Assembly (NCBI GenBank): GCA_023391815.1
Contig: JAEWAF010000045.1
Span: 1 to 64,000, forward strand
DNA length: 64,000 nucleotides
Direction: 5' to 3'
Origin: Pseudomonadota bacterium
GTDB taxonomy: Bacteria; Pseudomonadota; Gammaproteobacteria; Steroidobacterales; Steroidobacteraceae
The notes under the pieces are model-generated. The model saw only the letters and a program-made list of their open reading frames with translations. It searched no databases and was not told the origin of the DNA. Position numbers and translations under genes: made by a program. Below are positions 33,865-42,592 of this stretch, one piece after another (the first letter of the stretch is position 1; every line of letters starts with the position of its first letter).

Positions 33865-35325
33865 ATGCAACCTCTCCCGACTTTCGATCTGGTCCTGTTC
33901 GGCGGCACTGGCGATCTGGCCATGCGCAAGCTCTTGCCCGCGCTGTATCGACGTAAGGCGTCCGGCCACCTGTCCCCCAAATCGCGCGTGCTCGGCGTGG
34001 CGCGCAGCGAGTTATCGCGCGAGGAGTATCTCGCACAGGTTCAAGCAAGCTGCCAGACGCATCTGGGCAAGGACTACGACACACAACGTTGGGCAGAATT
34101 TTCACAACACGTGGACTATCTGAAGGTCGACGCCTCGTCCCCGGAAGACTTCGCCGGCCTGAAGCGCAAGCTCGAAGGTTGTGAGGAGCACGTGCGCGCG
34201 TTCTTCCTGTCGACCGCGCCGGACTTGTTCGCGCCGATCTGCGAAGGTCTCGCGACCCATCGGCTGGCCACTCCGAACTCGCGCGTCGTGCTGGAAAAGC
34301 CGCTCGGTCACGATCGCGCGTCCTCGGCGCAGATCAACGAACGCGTCGGTCGCATCTTCAGCGAGCAGCAGATCTTCCGTATCGACCACTATCTCGGTAA
34401 GGAAACAGTGCAGAACCTGCTGGCGCTGCGTTTCGGCAATACGCTGTTCGAGCCGCTGTGGCGTCGGGGTCGCGTGAAGCACGTGCAGATCACGGTGGCC
34501 GAAGAGCTCGGCGTCGAGCGACGCGCCGGCTTTTATGACGAGACCGGCGCGTTGCGCGACATGGTTCAGAACCACCTCTTGCAACTGCTGTGCATTATCG
34601 CGATGGAGCCGCCGGCCACGTCCGATCCGGACGCCATGCGCGATGAGAAACTCAAAGTGTTGCGCGCGTTGCGTCCCATGCAAGGTCGCGATGTGTTGCA
34701 TAAAACCGTGCGCGGCCAATACAAGGCCGGCGCGTCCGGCGGTAAACCGGTGGTCGGTTACCTGGATGAAAAGGACGTGCCGGAGAACAGCAAGACCGAA
34801 ACATTCGTGGCCCTGCGCGTCGATATCGACTCGTGGCGCTGGGTCGGCGTGCCGTTCTATCTGCGCACCGGCAAACGGCTGCAGGAGAAGCTGTCCGAGA
34901 TCGTGGTGACGTTCGAGGATGTGCCGCTGTCGATCTACGAGCGGCCGGACACGCCGCAGGCGCTGAACCAGCTGGTCATCCAGCTGCAGCCGGACGAAAG
35001 CATCGAGCTCACCGTGCTGGCGAAGTTCCCCGGCGAGGTCATGCGGCTGCGCCCGGTCAATCTGAGCCTGGATTTCTCCGAGACCTTCAAGGCACCGCGC
35101 CTGGATGCCTACGAGCGGCTGCTCACCGACGTGCTCAAGGGCAATCTGACGCTGTTCATGCGGCGTGACGAGCTGGACGCGGCGTGGCAATGGATCGACC
35201 CGATCCGCGAAGCCTGGGAGCAGTCGGACGAGGCGCCCAAAACCTATACCGCCGGCAGCTGGGGCCCGGCCGCCGCCAGCGCCTTGCTGGGCCGGGATGG
35301 CTTCGCCTGGCGTAACGAGCTGTAA
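33865..35325 (+). CDS. zwf: Glucose-6-phosphate 1-dehydrogenase
   Basis: 486 residues, typical length. The nucleotide-binding loop is LFGGTGDLAMRKLLPALY, and the substrate motif RIDHYLGKETVQN is intact with the catalytic His. It oxidises glucose-6-phosphate to 6-phosphogluconolactone, producing NAD(P)H. ATG 33865 lies after AAGG at about 12 bases. The gene starts a plus-strand run with the lactonase 31 bases downstream and glucokinase next, so phosphorylation, oxidation and hydrolysis are encoded together. Nothing unusual is seen in the sequence. Confidence 0.96.
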   Translation: MQPLPTFDLVLFGGTGDLAMRKLLPALYRRKASGHLSPKSRVLGVARSELSREEYLAQVQASCQTHLGKDYDTQRWAEFSQHVDYLKVDASSPEDFAGLKRKLEGCEEHVRAFFLSTAPDLFAPICEGLATHRLATPNSRVVLEKPLGHDRASSAQINERVGRIFSEQQIFRIDHYLGKETVQNLLALRFGNTLFEPLWRRGRVKHVQITVAEELGVERRAGFYDETGALRDMVQNHLLQLLCIIAMEPPATSDPDAMRDEKLKVLRALRPMQGRDVLHKTVRGQYKAGASGGKPVVGYLDEKDVPENSKTETFVALRVDIDSWRWVGVPFYLRTGKRLQEKLSEIVVTFEDVPLSIYERPDTPQALNQLVIQLQPDESIELTVLAKFPGEVMRLRPVNLSLDFSETFKAPRLDAYERLLTDVLKGNLTLFMRRDELDAAWQWIDPIREAWEQSDEAPKTYTAGSWGPAAASALLGRDGFAWRNEL

Positions 35326-35356
35326 TAAGGGGAGTTGTGGCGTCAGTGAGATCTCC

Positions 35357-36058
35357 ATGAGCTGGGTGCACGAACACCGCTTTCCCGACTCGTTGGCGCT
35401 CGCGCACGCGCTGTCCGGTGAGATCAAGGTCGATCTCCAAGAAGCCATTCAGGAGCGGGGTGCGGCCAGCCTGGTGGTGTCCGGCGGGCGCACGCCCACC
35501 AAGCTGTTCGAACAGCTGCGCACCGAAACCCTGGACTGGTCCAAGGTCTGGATCACCTTGGCGGACGAGCGCTGGGTGGAGACCACGGCGTCCGCGAGCA
35601 ACGAAAAACTGGTGCGGGAAACCCTGCTGACCGGCCCGGCCGCGGCGGCGCATTTCGTGGGATTGAAGAATCCGGCCCCGGCGCCCGAGGCCGGTGCCGA
35701 TTGGGCCACTCGTGCGTTAACCCGAGTGCCGCATCCGTTCGACGTGGTGCTGCTGGGCATGGGTGACGACGGCCATACCGCGTCGCTGTTCCCCGGTTCG
35801 CTGGCGCTGGCCAAGGCGCTCGACCGCTCGGTTGCGCCGGGTTGCGTGGCTATCAACTCGTTGACCGCGCCGCATGCGCGGCTGAGCTTGAATCTGTCGG
35901 CGCTGCTGGACTCGCGCCGGATCATTTTGCATATCGAGGGGGAGTCGAAGTGGCAGGTTTATCAGCGCGCGAAAGCGGCGGGGCCGGTGGCCGAGTTGCC
36001 AGTGCGCTCGGTGCTGCACCAGAAGGAAGTGCCCATGGACGTGTACTGGGCGCCGTGA
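35357..36058 (+). CDS. pgl: 6-Phosphogluconolactonase
   Basis: 233 residues of the DevB type. The family motifs are present: VVSGGRTPTKLF, ITLADERWV, GMGDDGHTASLFPG and the C-terminal PVRSVLHQ. It hydrolyses 6-phosphogluconolactone to 6-phosphogluconate in the cytoplasm. ATG 35357 follows a GTGAG, and an upstream extension into zwf has no support. It stands 31 bases after zwf and 13 before glk, so the three are very probably one transcript. Confidence 0.95.
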   Translation: MSWVHEHRFPDSLALAHALSGEIKVDLQEAIQERGAASLVVSGGRTPTKLFEQLRTETLDWSKVWITLADERWVETTASASNEKLVRETLLTGPAAAAHFVGLKNPAPAPEAGADWATRALTRVPHPFDVVLLGMGDDGHTASLFPGSLALAKALDRSVAPGCVAINSLTAPHARLSLNLSALLDSRRIILHIEGESKWQVYQRAKAAGPVAELPVRSVLHQKEVPMDVYWAP

Positions 36059-36071
36059 AGAGCCGCCGCAC

Positions 36072-37061
36072 ATGAGCCGGATAGCGATTCCCCCGCGCAT
36101 GATCGCGGACATCGGCGGAACCAACGCACGCTTCGCGTTGCTCGACGGCATGGATCGTCGCGACGAAGTGGTGCTGGCGTGCGCCGACTATCCCGATCTG
36201 GTGTCGGCGGCCGAAGAATATTTGCAGCGGGTGGGCGCCAGGGTGAGCGGTCGTCCACTGGAAGCGGCGATCGCGATCGCGGGCCCGGTCACCGGCGACA
36301 TCATTCGCATGACCAATCATGTGTGGCAGTTCTCGGCCGCGCACACACGACAACAACTGCAGCTGCGTCGTCTCATCGTCCTCAACGACTTCACCGCGCT
36401 CGCAATGGCTGTGCGCCATTTGAAGGGCAGCGATCTCGAGCAGATCGGTGGCGGCAAGCCGCAACCGAACGCGCCGATCGCCGTCATCGGTCCGGGCACG
36501 GGCCTCGGCGTTTCCGGATTGATTCCAGCCGGCCAGCATTGGATTCCGCTGCAAGGCGAAGGCGGTCACGTGACCTTGTCCGTGATGAACGAGCGTGAGG
36601 CCGCCGTGCTTCAGCAACTTCAACAGCGTTTCTCACATGTATCGGCCGAGCGCGTGATTTCCGGGCCGGGCCTGGTGACCTTGTACGACGCGCTGTGCGG
36701 GGTCGAAGGCGTCGTTCCCGAAATGCTGACGCCGCCTGAAATCACCAAGCGCGCGCAGGAAGGCACCTGTCGGCTGTGTTTCGAAACAGTCAGCATGTTC
36801 TGCGCTTTGCTCGGCACCATGGCGGGCAACCTCGTGCTCACACTCGGTGCGCTCGGCGGTGCATACATCGGCGGCGGTATCGCACCGGGATTGGGAACGA
36901 TGTTTACCAGCTCGCGCTTCCGCGATCGTTTCGAAGACAAAGGTCGGTTCACCGATTACGTCGCGCGCGTGCCGACGTATGTCATACGCGCCGAGCTGCC
37001 GGCGCTGCTGGGCCTGGCCAGCGCGTTCACCGACCCGGGCCCGCGCCTGGAAGCTCAGTAA
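36072..37061 (+). CDS. glk: Glucokinase
   Basis: 329 residues of the ROK-independent bacterial Glk family (E. coli type). The phosphate loop ADIGGTNARFAL is at residues 13-24, the substrate and ATP elements are LNDFTALA, GPGTGLGV, GEGGHVTLS (with the family's Glu/His) and GGAYIGGGI. It makes glucose-6-phosphate from free glucose and ATP for Zwf. It closes the plus-strand operon. No PTS gene is in the window, so glucose probably enters free through another transporter. Nested hairpins at 37091-37138 follow. Confidence 0.94.
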   Translation: MSRIAIPPRMIADIGGTNARFALLDGMDRRDEVVLACADYPDLVSAAEEYLQRVGARVSGRPLEAAIAIAGPVTGDIIRMTNHVWQFSAAHTRQQLQLRRLIVLNDFTALAMAVRHLKGSDLEQIGGGKPQPNAPIAVIGPGTGLGVSGLIPAGQHWIPLQGEGGHVTLSVMNEREAAVLQQLQQRFSHVSAERVISGPGLVTLYDALCGVEGVVPEMLTPPEITKRAQEGTCRLCFETVSMFCALLGTMAGNLVLTLGALGGAYIGGGIAPGLGTMFTSSRFRDRFEDKGRFTDYVARVPTYVIRAELPALLGLASAFTDPGPRLEAQ

Positions 37062-37090
37062 CGAATCACGCGAGATCGCTGGCACACTCA

Positions 37091-37138
37091 TTGCAACTGC
37101 GGTAGGCATCGGAACATCGGTTCCTCCTACTAGTGCAA
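37091..37138 (+). promoter_or_regulatory. Nested hairpin between glk and the ANTAR regulator
   Basis: Outer TTGCA/TGCAA (37091-37095, 37134-37138), middle GTAGG/CCTAC (37102-37106, 37126-37130) and inner GGAAC/GTTCC (37111-37115, 37120-37124) with a four-base loop are nested. The structure ends 13 bases before the GTG start of an ANTAR-domain gene. ANTAR proteins bind RNA hairpins, so autoregulation is conceivable; there is no T-run, so it is not a standard terminator. Confidence 0.45.
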
Positions 37139-37151
37139 GTGAGCGTGCAGC

Positions 37152-37724
37152 GTGCGTGTGCTCGTCATCGCTGAATCCGCCGATCGTGCGGAAATCCTGA
37201 GGTCGGGAGTGCGGCTGGCCGGTCATGAGCTGACCGAAGTGCTGCCTCTCGATAGTGCGTTGTCGCCCGCGCTGGAGCGAGGCAAGCCCGACGTGCTGCT
37301 GCTGGAGGCGCGCTCGCCCTCGGTGGATCTGCTCGATCGTGTGCTCGACGCGATGGGCTCGACCGCCGTGCCCTTCGCGGTCTTCGCGGGCGATTGCACG
37401 CCGCAGGCTATCGAAAATGGCGTGCGCGCCGGGGCCGCGGCCTTTGTGGTCGACGGGCTCGAAGCGACGCGTGTCCCCGCGATCCTGCAAGTCGCTCTGG
37501 CCCGTTTCGATTACATCGCCGGTCTGCGTAGCGAGCTGGGTCTCGCCCAGCAGAAGCTCGCGGAGCGAAAGTTCGTGGAGCGCGCCAAGGGCCTGCTGAT
37601 GAAGGCGCGCAATCTGAGCGAAGACGAGGCGTATCACACGCTCCGGCGCATGGCGATGGAGCGCAACCGTCGCATGGGCGACGTGGCCAAGTCGGTCATA
37701 GAAATGGCCGAGCTGCTGAATTGA
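37152..37724 (+). CDS. ANTAR-domain response regulator with a degenerate receiver
   Basis: 190 residues from GTG 37152. Residues 1-120 have the receiver (CheY-like) fold, but the phosphoacceptor position in PDVLLLEARS is Glu52, and the first acidic pair is reduced (IAESADR). Residues about 128-188 are an ANTAR domain: FVERAKGLLMKARNLSEDEAYHTLRRMAMERNR, the three-helix RNA-binding module of NasT/AmiR-type antiterminators. Without phosphorylation the protein may be controlled by partner binding or be constitutively active. No NasS-like sensor or nitrate gene lies in the window. It is followed by a hairpin at 37729-37749. Confidence 0.88.
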   Translation: MRVLVIAESADRAEILRSGVRLAGHELTEVLPLDSALSPALERGKPDVLLLEARSPSVDLLDRVLDAMGSTAVPFAVFAGDCTPQAIENGVRAGAAAFVVDGLEATRVPAILQVALARFDYIAGLRSELGLAQQKLAERKFVERAKGLLMKARNLSEDEAYHTLRRMAMERNRRMGDVAKSVIEMAELLN

Positions 37725-37728
37725 TGGC

Positions 37729-37752
37729 GGCCCGACCGCGGCTCGGGCCTTT
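37729..37752 (+). terminator. Probable terminator after the ANTAR gene
   Basis: GGCCCGA (37729-37735) pairs with TCGGGCC (37743-37749) across a seven-base loop and is followed by TTT. It lies just after the ANTAR stop and before the convergent kup gene. The T-run is short, so efficiency is uncertain. Confidence 0.55.
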
Positions 37753-37799
37753 CGAGTTGGTGCACGAGCTGCGCCCGATGCACCAGAACAGGTCTGTTT

Positions 37800-39695
37800 C
37801 TAGAGTTTCACCAGGCTGCTGACTTCCAGCAGCCGATGACTCGGCACGCCGAAGTGAATGGCGGCGAGCTGGCTGTTGCGGCCCATGAGCGCGAACAGTC
37901 GTTTGCGCCACAGCGGCATGCCCGAGCCCGAGGTGAAAATCGGATTCTCGCGACCGACCACGTACACCGTCGAATCCGGCTCGTACGGTTCTCCCTTCTC
38001 TTCGGCGCCGCGCAGTGCCGCGACGACGTTCGGCGTCTCCATGAATCCGTAGCGCGCGATGATTCGGCACATGCCATCGCCGAGGCTCTGAACTTCGATG
38101 CGTTCCTCGGGTGGCACGAACGGCACTTCGGGTCGCACGAAGGTGAGCAGCACATTGCGTTTATGCAGGACGCGATTGAACTTCAGATTGTTCAACAACG
38201 CGCGCGGCATGCCGCCTGCTTCGGCGGCGAGATAAACGGCGGTGCCTTCGACCCGCGTCGGCGGATCTTTCTCGATCATCGCGATGAAGTCACGCACCGG
38301 CATTTGTTCACGAGCGATCAACCACGCCAGCGTGCGACGACCTTCCTGCCAGGTGCTCATCAAAACATAAATGACGACGGCGACCGTGACGGGCAGCCAG
38401 CCGCCATGACCGAACTTCAACAGGTTGGAGAAGAAGAACGACAGTTCCACGATCAGGATCACCGACAGCAGCGCGATGATCGTGCGGTTGTGCGGCTCCA
38501 TGCGTACCCGCAAGAGCATCATCACCAGGATGGTGTCGATGAGCATCGTGCTCGAAATGGCGATGCCGTACGCACCGGCCAGCGCGCTCGAGGAGCGGAA
38601 GCTCAGGATCAGCGTCAGCGTGCCCGCGAACAGCAGCCAGTTCACCGACGGCACATACACCTGTCCGATCTCTTCCTCCGAAGAATGCAGGATGCGCAGG
38701 CGCGGCAGATAGCCGAGGTTCAACGCCTGACGCGTGATGGAGAACACGCCCGAGATCACGGCCTGCGAAGCAATCACCGTCGCGCAGGTCGCCAGCACGA
38801 TCACCAGCGGCAGCAACCAGCTCGGCGCCAGCAGATAAAACGGATTCTTGATGGCGGTGGGATCGGCGAGCAGCAGCGCACCCTGGCCGAAGTAGTTCAG
38901 CACCAGCGCCGGCCAGACGATCATGAACCAGCCTTTGCGGATCGGCGAGCGGCCGAAGTGACCCATGTCGGCGTATAGCGCTTCGCCGCCGGTCACCGCG
39001 AGAAATACCGCGGACAGCGTGACGAATCCCATTGCGCCGTTGTTGATGAAGAAATGCACGGCGTAGACCGGATTGATCGCGAAGATCACGTCGGGCGATT
39101 CGGCGATATGGCTCGCACCGAGCACCGCGAGTGTCAGGAACCAGATCAGCGTGATCGGTCCGAACATTCGTCCCATCGCGCCGGTGCCGTGTCGTTGCAT
39201 TAGAAACAACGCCGTCAGAATCAGCACGGCGCCTGGCAAGACGAAGCGCTCGAGTTTAGGGGTCGCGATCGTCAGGCCTTCCATCGCGCTCAACACCGAG
39301 ATGGCCGGCGTGACGAAGCCGTCGCCGAAAAACAGCGCGGCGCCAAACAAACCGACCGCGCTCACCGGCGCCCAGACTTTCCAATTGGTGCTCGCGGTGG
39401 ACACCAGGGTGCTGAGTGCCAGCACGCCGCCTTCGCCGCGGTTGTCGGCGCGAAGCACGATGCCCACATATTTGATCGAGATGACCAGCACCAGCGACCA
39501 AAGGATCAAGGACAGCAGGCCGAGAATGTTCGCCTCGTTCACGGCGATGCCGTGCTCCGGATTGAAACATTCGCGGAGCGCGTAGAGCGGGCTGGTGCCG
39601 ATGTCGCCGAACACCACCCCCAGCGCAGCCAGGACTAATTTGCGATCCGCGCCGATACGGTCACCGTCGGCGGAGTCGGATGAGCGAAGGCCCAT
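37800..39695 (-). CDS. kup: Kup-type potassium uptake permease
   Basis: 631 residues, the usual Kup length, with about 12 TM helices and a C-terminal cytoplasmic domain. The N-terminal signature is intact: LAALGVVFGDIGTSPLYALRECF, followed by LSLILWSLVLVISIKYV and GEGGVLAL. Kup imports K+ with H+. The C-terminal region ends VYVVGRENPIF ... FALMGRNSQLAAIHFGVPSHRLLEVSSLVKL, typical of the family. The ATG is at 39695, with a weak ribosome-binding site. No c-di-AMP riboswitch is visible upstream. Confidence 0.95.
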   Translation of the reverse strand: MGLRSSDSADGDRIGADRKLVLAALGVVFGDIGTSPLYALRECFNPEHGIAVNEANILGLLSLILWSLVLVISIKYVGIVLRADNRGEGGVLALSTLVSTASTNWKVWAPVSAVGLFGAALFFGDGFVTPAISVLSAMEGLTIATPKLERFVLPGAVLILTALFLMQRHGTGAMGRMFGPITLIWFLTLAVLGASHIAESPDVIFAINPVYAVHFFINNGAMGFVTLSAVFLAVTGGEALYADMGHFGRSPIRKGWFMIVWPALVLNYFGQGALLLADPTAIKNPFYLLAPSWLLPLVIVLATCATVIASQAVISGVFSITRQALNLGYLPRLRILHSSEEEIGQVYVPSVNWLLFAGTLTLILSFRSSSALAGAYGIAISSTMLIDTILVMMLLRVRMEPHNRTIIALLSVILIVELSFFFSNLLKFGHGGWLPVTVAVVIYVLMSTWQEGRRTLAWLIAREQMPVRDFIAMIEKDPPTRVEGTAVYLAAEAGGMPRALLNNLKFNRVLHKRNVLLTFVRPEVPFVPPEERIEVQSLGDGMCRIIARYGFMETPNVVAALRGAEEKGEPYEPDSTVYVVGRENPIFTSGSGMPLWRKRLFALMGRNSQLAAIHFGVPSHRLLEVSSLVKL

Positions 39696-39800
39696 GATGT
39701 TGTTGTTACACGCTAAGCGTGGCGGCAGCTGCCAAAGGCGCGGGATTCTAGAGGATTCGGAGCGGTCCGGCGAAGCCGGACGGCGGCTGGGTCGATGGGG

Positions 39801-40343
39801 TCAGTCGGCCAGCCGGGCCAGCCAGGGGGCCACCACCATGCCGAATGCCGCGCCGACCACGGCGGTGATGCCAAGACGAAGGTAGTCGATCGAACGGCCA
39901 CCCAGCTCCGCAGCCCCTTGCGCTACCAGGTTGCTGGTGATGCCCGAGCTGTCCAGCCAGCTCATGAGCGCCACGGCGAGCACGATGCCGCCGATGATGC
40001 CCGGGATGACAAAAGCGAGCGTGCGCCGCCAGTTGCGGGTCAGCGACTGCATCTGCTGCTGCCATTCCAGCTCGAGCCGTCGGCGCGCTTCCAGCCGCTT
40101 GCTCTCGTCGATGGCATCGATTTGCGCGAACAGCTTCTGGTCGAAGCCGGCACTCAATTCCGGCGGGGGCGAGGCCTCGACCAGGGCTTCATCCAGCGCT
40201 TCGAACTCCGGCAGGCTGCGCTGACACAGCCCGCAACTGCCTAAATGGGCTTCGAACGCCGCGCTGTCCGCGTCGTTCAGCTCGCCATCCAGCCATTCCT
40301 GGAGGGCGTCGTCCCACTGTGCATGGTCGTCAGGCTGCTTCAT
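39801..40343 (-). CDS. Anti-sigma factor with zinc-finger-like (ZAS) N-terminus
   Basis: 180 residues. The N-terminal cytoplasmic part has the ZAS core H-x3-C-x2-C in AHLGSCGLCQRSL, with a preceding DGELNDADSAAF helix, followed by a basic linker (about 85-110) and two hydrophobic segments (about 108-128 and 152-172). It should bind the sigma factor encoded just upstream; the two genes are three bases apart on the same strand. It is a typical membrane-linked ZAS protein, which would release sigma after a signal or proteolysis. Confidence 0.82.
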   Translation of the reverse strand: MKQPDDHAQWDDALQEWLDGELNDADSAAFEAHLGSCGLCQRSLPEFEALDEALVEASPPPELSAGFDQKLFAQIDAIDESKRLEARRRLELEWQQQMQSLTRNWRRTLAFVIPGIIGGIVLAVALMSWLDSSGITSNLVAQGAAELGGRSIDYLRLGITAVVGAAFGMVVAPWLARLAD

Positions 40344-40346
40344 GGC

Positions 40347-40922
40347 TCAGGCCGCGGCGGCCTCCGCTTCTCGGGTCAGCTCGATTAGGCGCTTGCGGGC
40401 CCGATGAAGCAAGGCTTTCACCGTACCCAAGGGCAATCCGAGGCTGGCGGCGGTCTGCTCGTAGGACTTGTCTTCCATATAGAAGAGCACCACGGCTTGC
40501 CGATACCGCTCGGGCAACTGGTCGAGCAGCTGGCCGACGCTGACGGTGGCCGAGTCGTCCGCCTCCGGCGCGGCCAGGGCGGCGACGGCGGGGTTGTAGC
40601 CGTCCTCGTCGTCGCTCTGGTCCAGGGACACGGTCGGCTTGCGCTTGCGGATTTCGGAAAGGGCGCCGTTCTTGGCGATCGCATAGATCCAGGTCGACAA
40701 CTGGGATTGACCGGCGAACCCCGGCAACGCCTTCCAGACGCGCAGGAGCACGTCCTGGGTACAGTCCTCGGCCAATGCGCGATCGCGTAACATACTGAAT
40801 ATGAGGCGAAAAACCTTATCCCGATAACGTGGCAACAAAATCGCGAACGCCTCGCGAAAGTGCTTGTTCCGCAGCCGCTCTTCAATGTCGGCGTCTGCCT
40901 GGAAAGCTGACGAGGACGTCAT
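40347..40922 (-). CDS. ECF-family RNA polymerase sigma factor
   Basis: 191 residues from ATG 40922; an in-frame GTG at 40970 would add 16 residues. Region 2 is seen in YRDKVFRLIFSMLRDRALAEDCTQDVLLRVWKALPGF and the following STWIYAIAKNGAL; region 4 in QLPERYRQAVVLFYMEDKSYEQTAASLGLPLGTVKALLHRARKRL. The linker carries an acidic stretch (DQSDDEDGY). It pairs with the ZAS anti-sigma gene. The promoter it recognises is not deducible here; the region upstream contains an inverted repeat. Confidence 0.9.
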   Translation of the reverse strand: MTSSSAFQADADIEERLRNKHFREAFAILLPRYRDKVFRLIFSMLRDRALAEDCTQDVLLRVWKALPGFAGQSQLSTWIYAIAKNGALSEIRKRKPTVSLDQSDDEDGYNPAVAALAAPEADDSATVSVGQLLDQLPERYRQAVVLFYMEDKSYEQTAASLGLPLGTVKALLHRARKRLIELTREAEAAAA

Positions 40923-40964
40923 TGGCTGTTGGGACGTATGGGGTGGGGCAAAAGGTTGCAGTGG

Positions 40965-40985
40965 GCTCACTTTAACAATGTGAGC
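40965..40985. promoter_or_regulatory. Inverted repeat upstream of the ECF sigma gene
   Basis: GCTCAC (40965-40970) and GTGAGC (40980-40985) with a nine-base spacer, 43-63 bases upstream of the sigma ATG (or across the alternative GTG start). It might be an operator for the sigma gene or for the divergent gene at 41132. Short arms; low confidence. Confidence 0.3.
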
Positions 40986-41131
40986 GATTTATTAGTCCTA
41001 ACACCGCCGCCGTCGACCGGTTACAACAGGTTGTTCACCGACCCTCATAATCGGTCACCCTCGGTGCAACCTTGCAAGGGGTCGGCGGCGTCTCAACCCC
41101 ATGTTCGGCATTTCGGCTTTTGGAAGGCAAC

Positions 41132-41578
41132 ATGCTCAGCGAACTCGTCCCCCTGGTAGCCATCATCTTCGGCGCGGGCTTACCGTTGTCCATTCCGATC
41201 GTCTGGATCTACCTGAACTACCGTAAGCGCCGCCGTCTCATGGAGCTGAGCCATACCGAGCGCATGGCTGCCATCGAGCGCGGCATGGAAGTGCCGCCGC
41301 TGCCACTCGACCTGATCGACGGCCGGAGCACCCGACGGCGCAGCTCGCTGTTGCCGGGGCTGGTGTGGTTCTTCATCGGCCTGGCGATGGTCGCCGGCAC
41401 GCTGCTCGGGGACGAGTTGCCCGGCGTGTTCGGCCTGGTGCCGCTCGGTATCGGTTTCGCCTATCTCATCTATTACGGCATCGAAGGCCGTCACGTCGAA
41501 GCTCGCCAGCAGGAACAGGAAATGCGCGAGCGCGCCGAGCGCAACGGCCGTTACTCGCAGGGCCCTGCAACCTTGTGA
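41132..41578 (+). CDS. Small membrane protein (DUF6249-like)
   Basis: 148 residues from ATG 41132, following GGAAGG. The N-terminus is a TM helix (LVPLVAIIFGAGLPLSIPIVWIYLNYRKRRR), a charged turn with ELSHTERMAAIERGMEVP follows, then two TM helices (about 75-93 and 98-118: LVWFFIGLAMVAGTLL, VFGLVPLGIGFAYLIYY), and a charged tail. ERMAAIERG is characteristic of the small DUF6249-like group found beside ECF sigma factors; I treat the name as tentative. It is divergent from the sigma/anti-sigma pair and could be controlled by that sigma. Confidence 0.65.
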   Translation: MLSELVPLVAIIFGAGLPLSIPIVWIYLNYRKRRRLMELSHTERMAAIERGMEVPPLPLDLIDGRSTRRRSSLLPGLVWFFIGLAMVAGTLLGDELPGVFGLVPLGIGFAYLIYYGIEGRHVEARQQEQEMRERAERNGRYSQGPATL

Positions 41579-41679
41579 GCTCGGTGCGCATCCAAAAGAA
41601 AAAATAGTCCGCCCCAGCCCCGTTCATAACAACTCGTCGATGTGAGTGCGCCGGTCTCGCCGGCGTCAAGGAGACGCTC

Positions 41680-42573
41680 ATGCTCACGATTCGTAACCTG
41701 TCGAAGTCCTACGGCACCGTGGCCGCGTTACGCAATGTTTCTTTGCAGATCCCGGCCGGCATGTTCGGCCTGCTCGGTCCCAACGGCGCCGGCAAGTCCT
41801 CGCTGATGCGGACCATCGCGACTTTGCAGGATCCCGACTCCGGCAGCATCACCTTCGATGGCATCGACGTGCTGACGAACAAGATGGCGATCCGCCGCAC
41901 GCTGGGCTATCTGCCGCAGGACTTCGGCGTCTATCCGAAGGTCAGCGCGCTCGGCCTGCTCGATCATCTCGCGGTGCTGAAAGGTTATTTGAATCGCGGC
42001 GAGCGTGCCGACGTGGTCGAGGCGCTGTTGCGACAGGTGAATCTCTGGGACGTTCGCAAGCGCAAGCTCGGCACGTTCTCCGGCGGCATGCGTCAGCGTT
42101 TCGGTATCGCGCAGGCGCTGCTCGGCAATCCCAAGCTCGTGATCGTCGACGAGCCTACCGCGGGCCTGGATCCCGAAGAGCGCAATCGTTTCCTCAACCT
42201 GCTTGCGGATATCGGCGGCCAGGTCGTCGTGATTCTTTCCACGCACATCGTCGAAGACGTGACCGACCTGTGTCCGCGCATGGCGATGATCTGTCGTGGC
42301 GAGGTGTTGATGAGCGGTGAGCCCCGCGAGGCCATCGCGGCCATGCGCGATCGGGTGTGGAGCAAGCTGGTCAGCAAGGCGTCGCTGCCCGACTATCAAG
42401 CGCGTTTCACCGTGCTGTCGACCCGTTTGATCGCCGGCGAGCCGTTGATTCACGTGTACAGCGAAGCGCGCCCCGAAGAGGGCTTTGCGCCTGTCGATCC
42501 GGACCTGGAGGATGTTTATTTCCAGCGCCTGCGTCAGCACGGCGCGGCGCCAGCCACTCGCGCGGCCGCCTGA
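41680..42573 (+). CDS. ABC transporter ATP-binding protein
   Basis: 297 residues. Walker A is GPNGAGKSS, the signature FSGGMRQR, Walker B LVIVDEPTAGLD, and the His switch STHIVED, all intact. The C-terminal extension from about 230 is typical of NatA/CcmA-like subunits working with large membrane partners. The next gene, 19 bases away with a strong AGGAGG, encodes a permease fused to an M1 peptidase, which is surely its partner. Neither an extracellular binding protein nor a second ATPase is near, so this is probably an exporter. Confidence 0.93.
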   Translation: MLTIRNLSKSYGTVAALRNVSLQIPAGMFGLLGPNGAGKSSLMRTIATLQDPDSGSITFDGIDVLTNKMAIRRTLGYLPQDFGVYPKVSALGLLDHLAVLKGYLNRGERADVVEALLRQVNLWDVRKRKLGTFSGGMRQRFGIAQALLGNPKLVIVDEPTAGLDPEERNRFLNLLADIGGQVVVILSTHIVEDVTDLCPRMAMICRGEVLMSGEPREAIAAMRDRVWSKLVSKASLPDYQARFTVLSTRLIAGEPLIHVYSEARPEEGFAPVDPDLEDVYFQRLRQHGAAPATRAAA

Positions 42574-42592
42574 GTTAGCGCAGGAGGCACGC

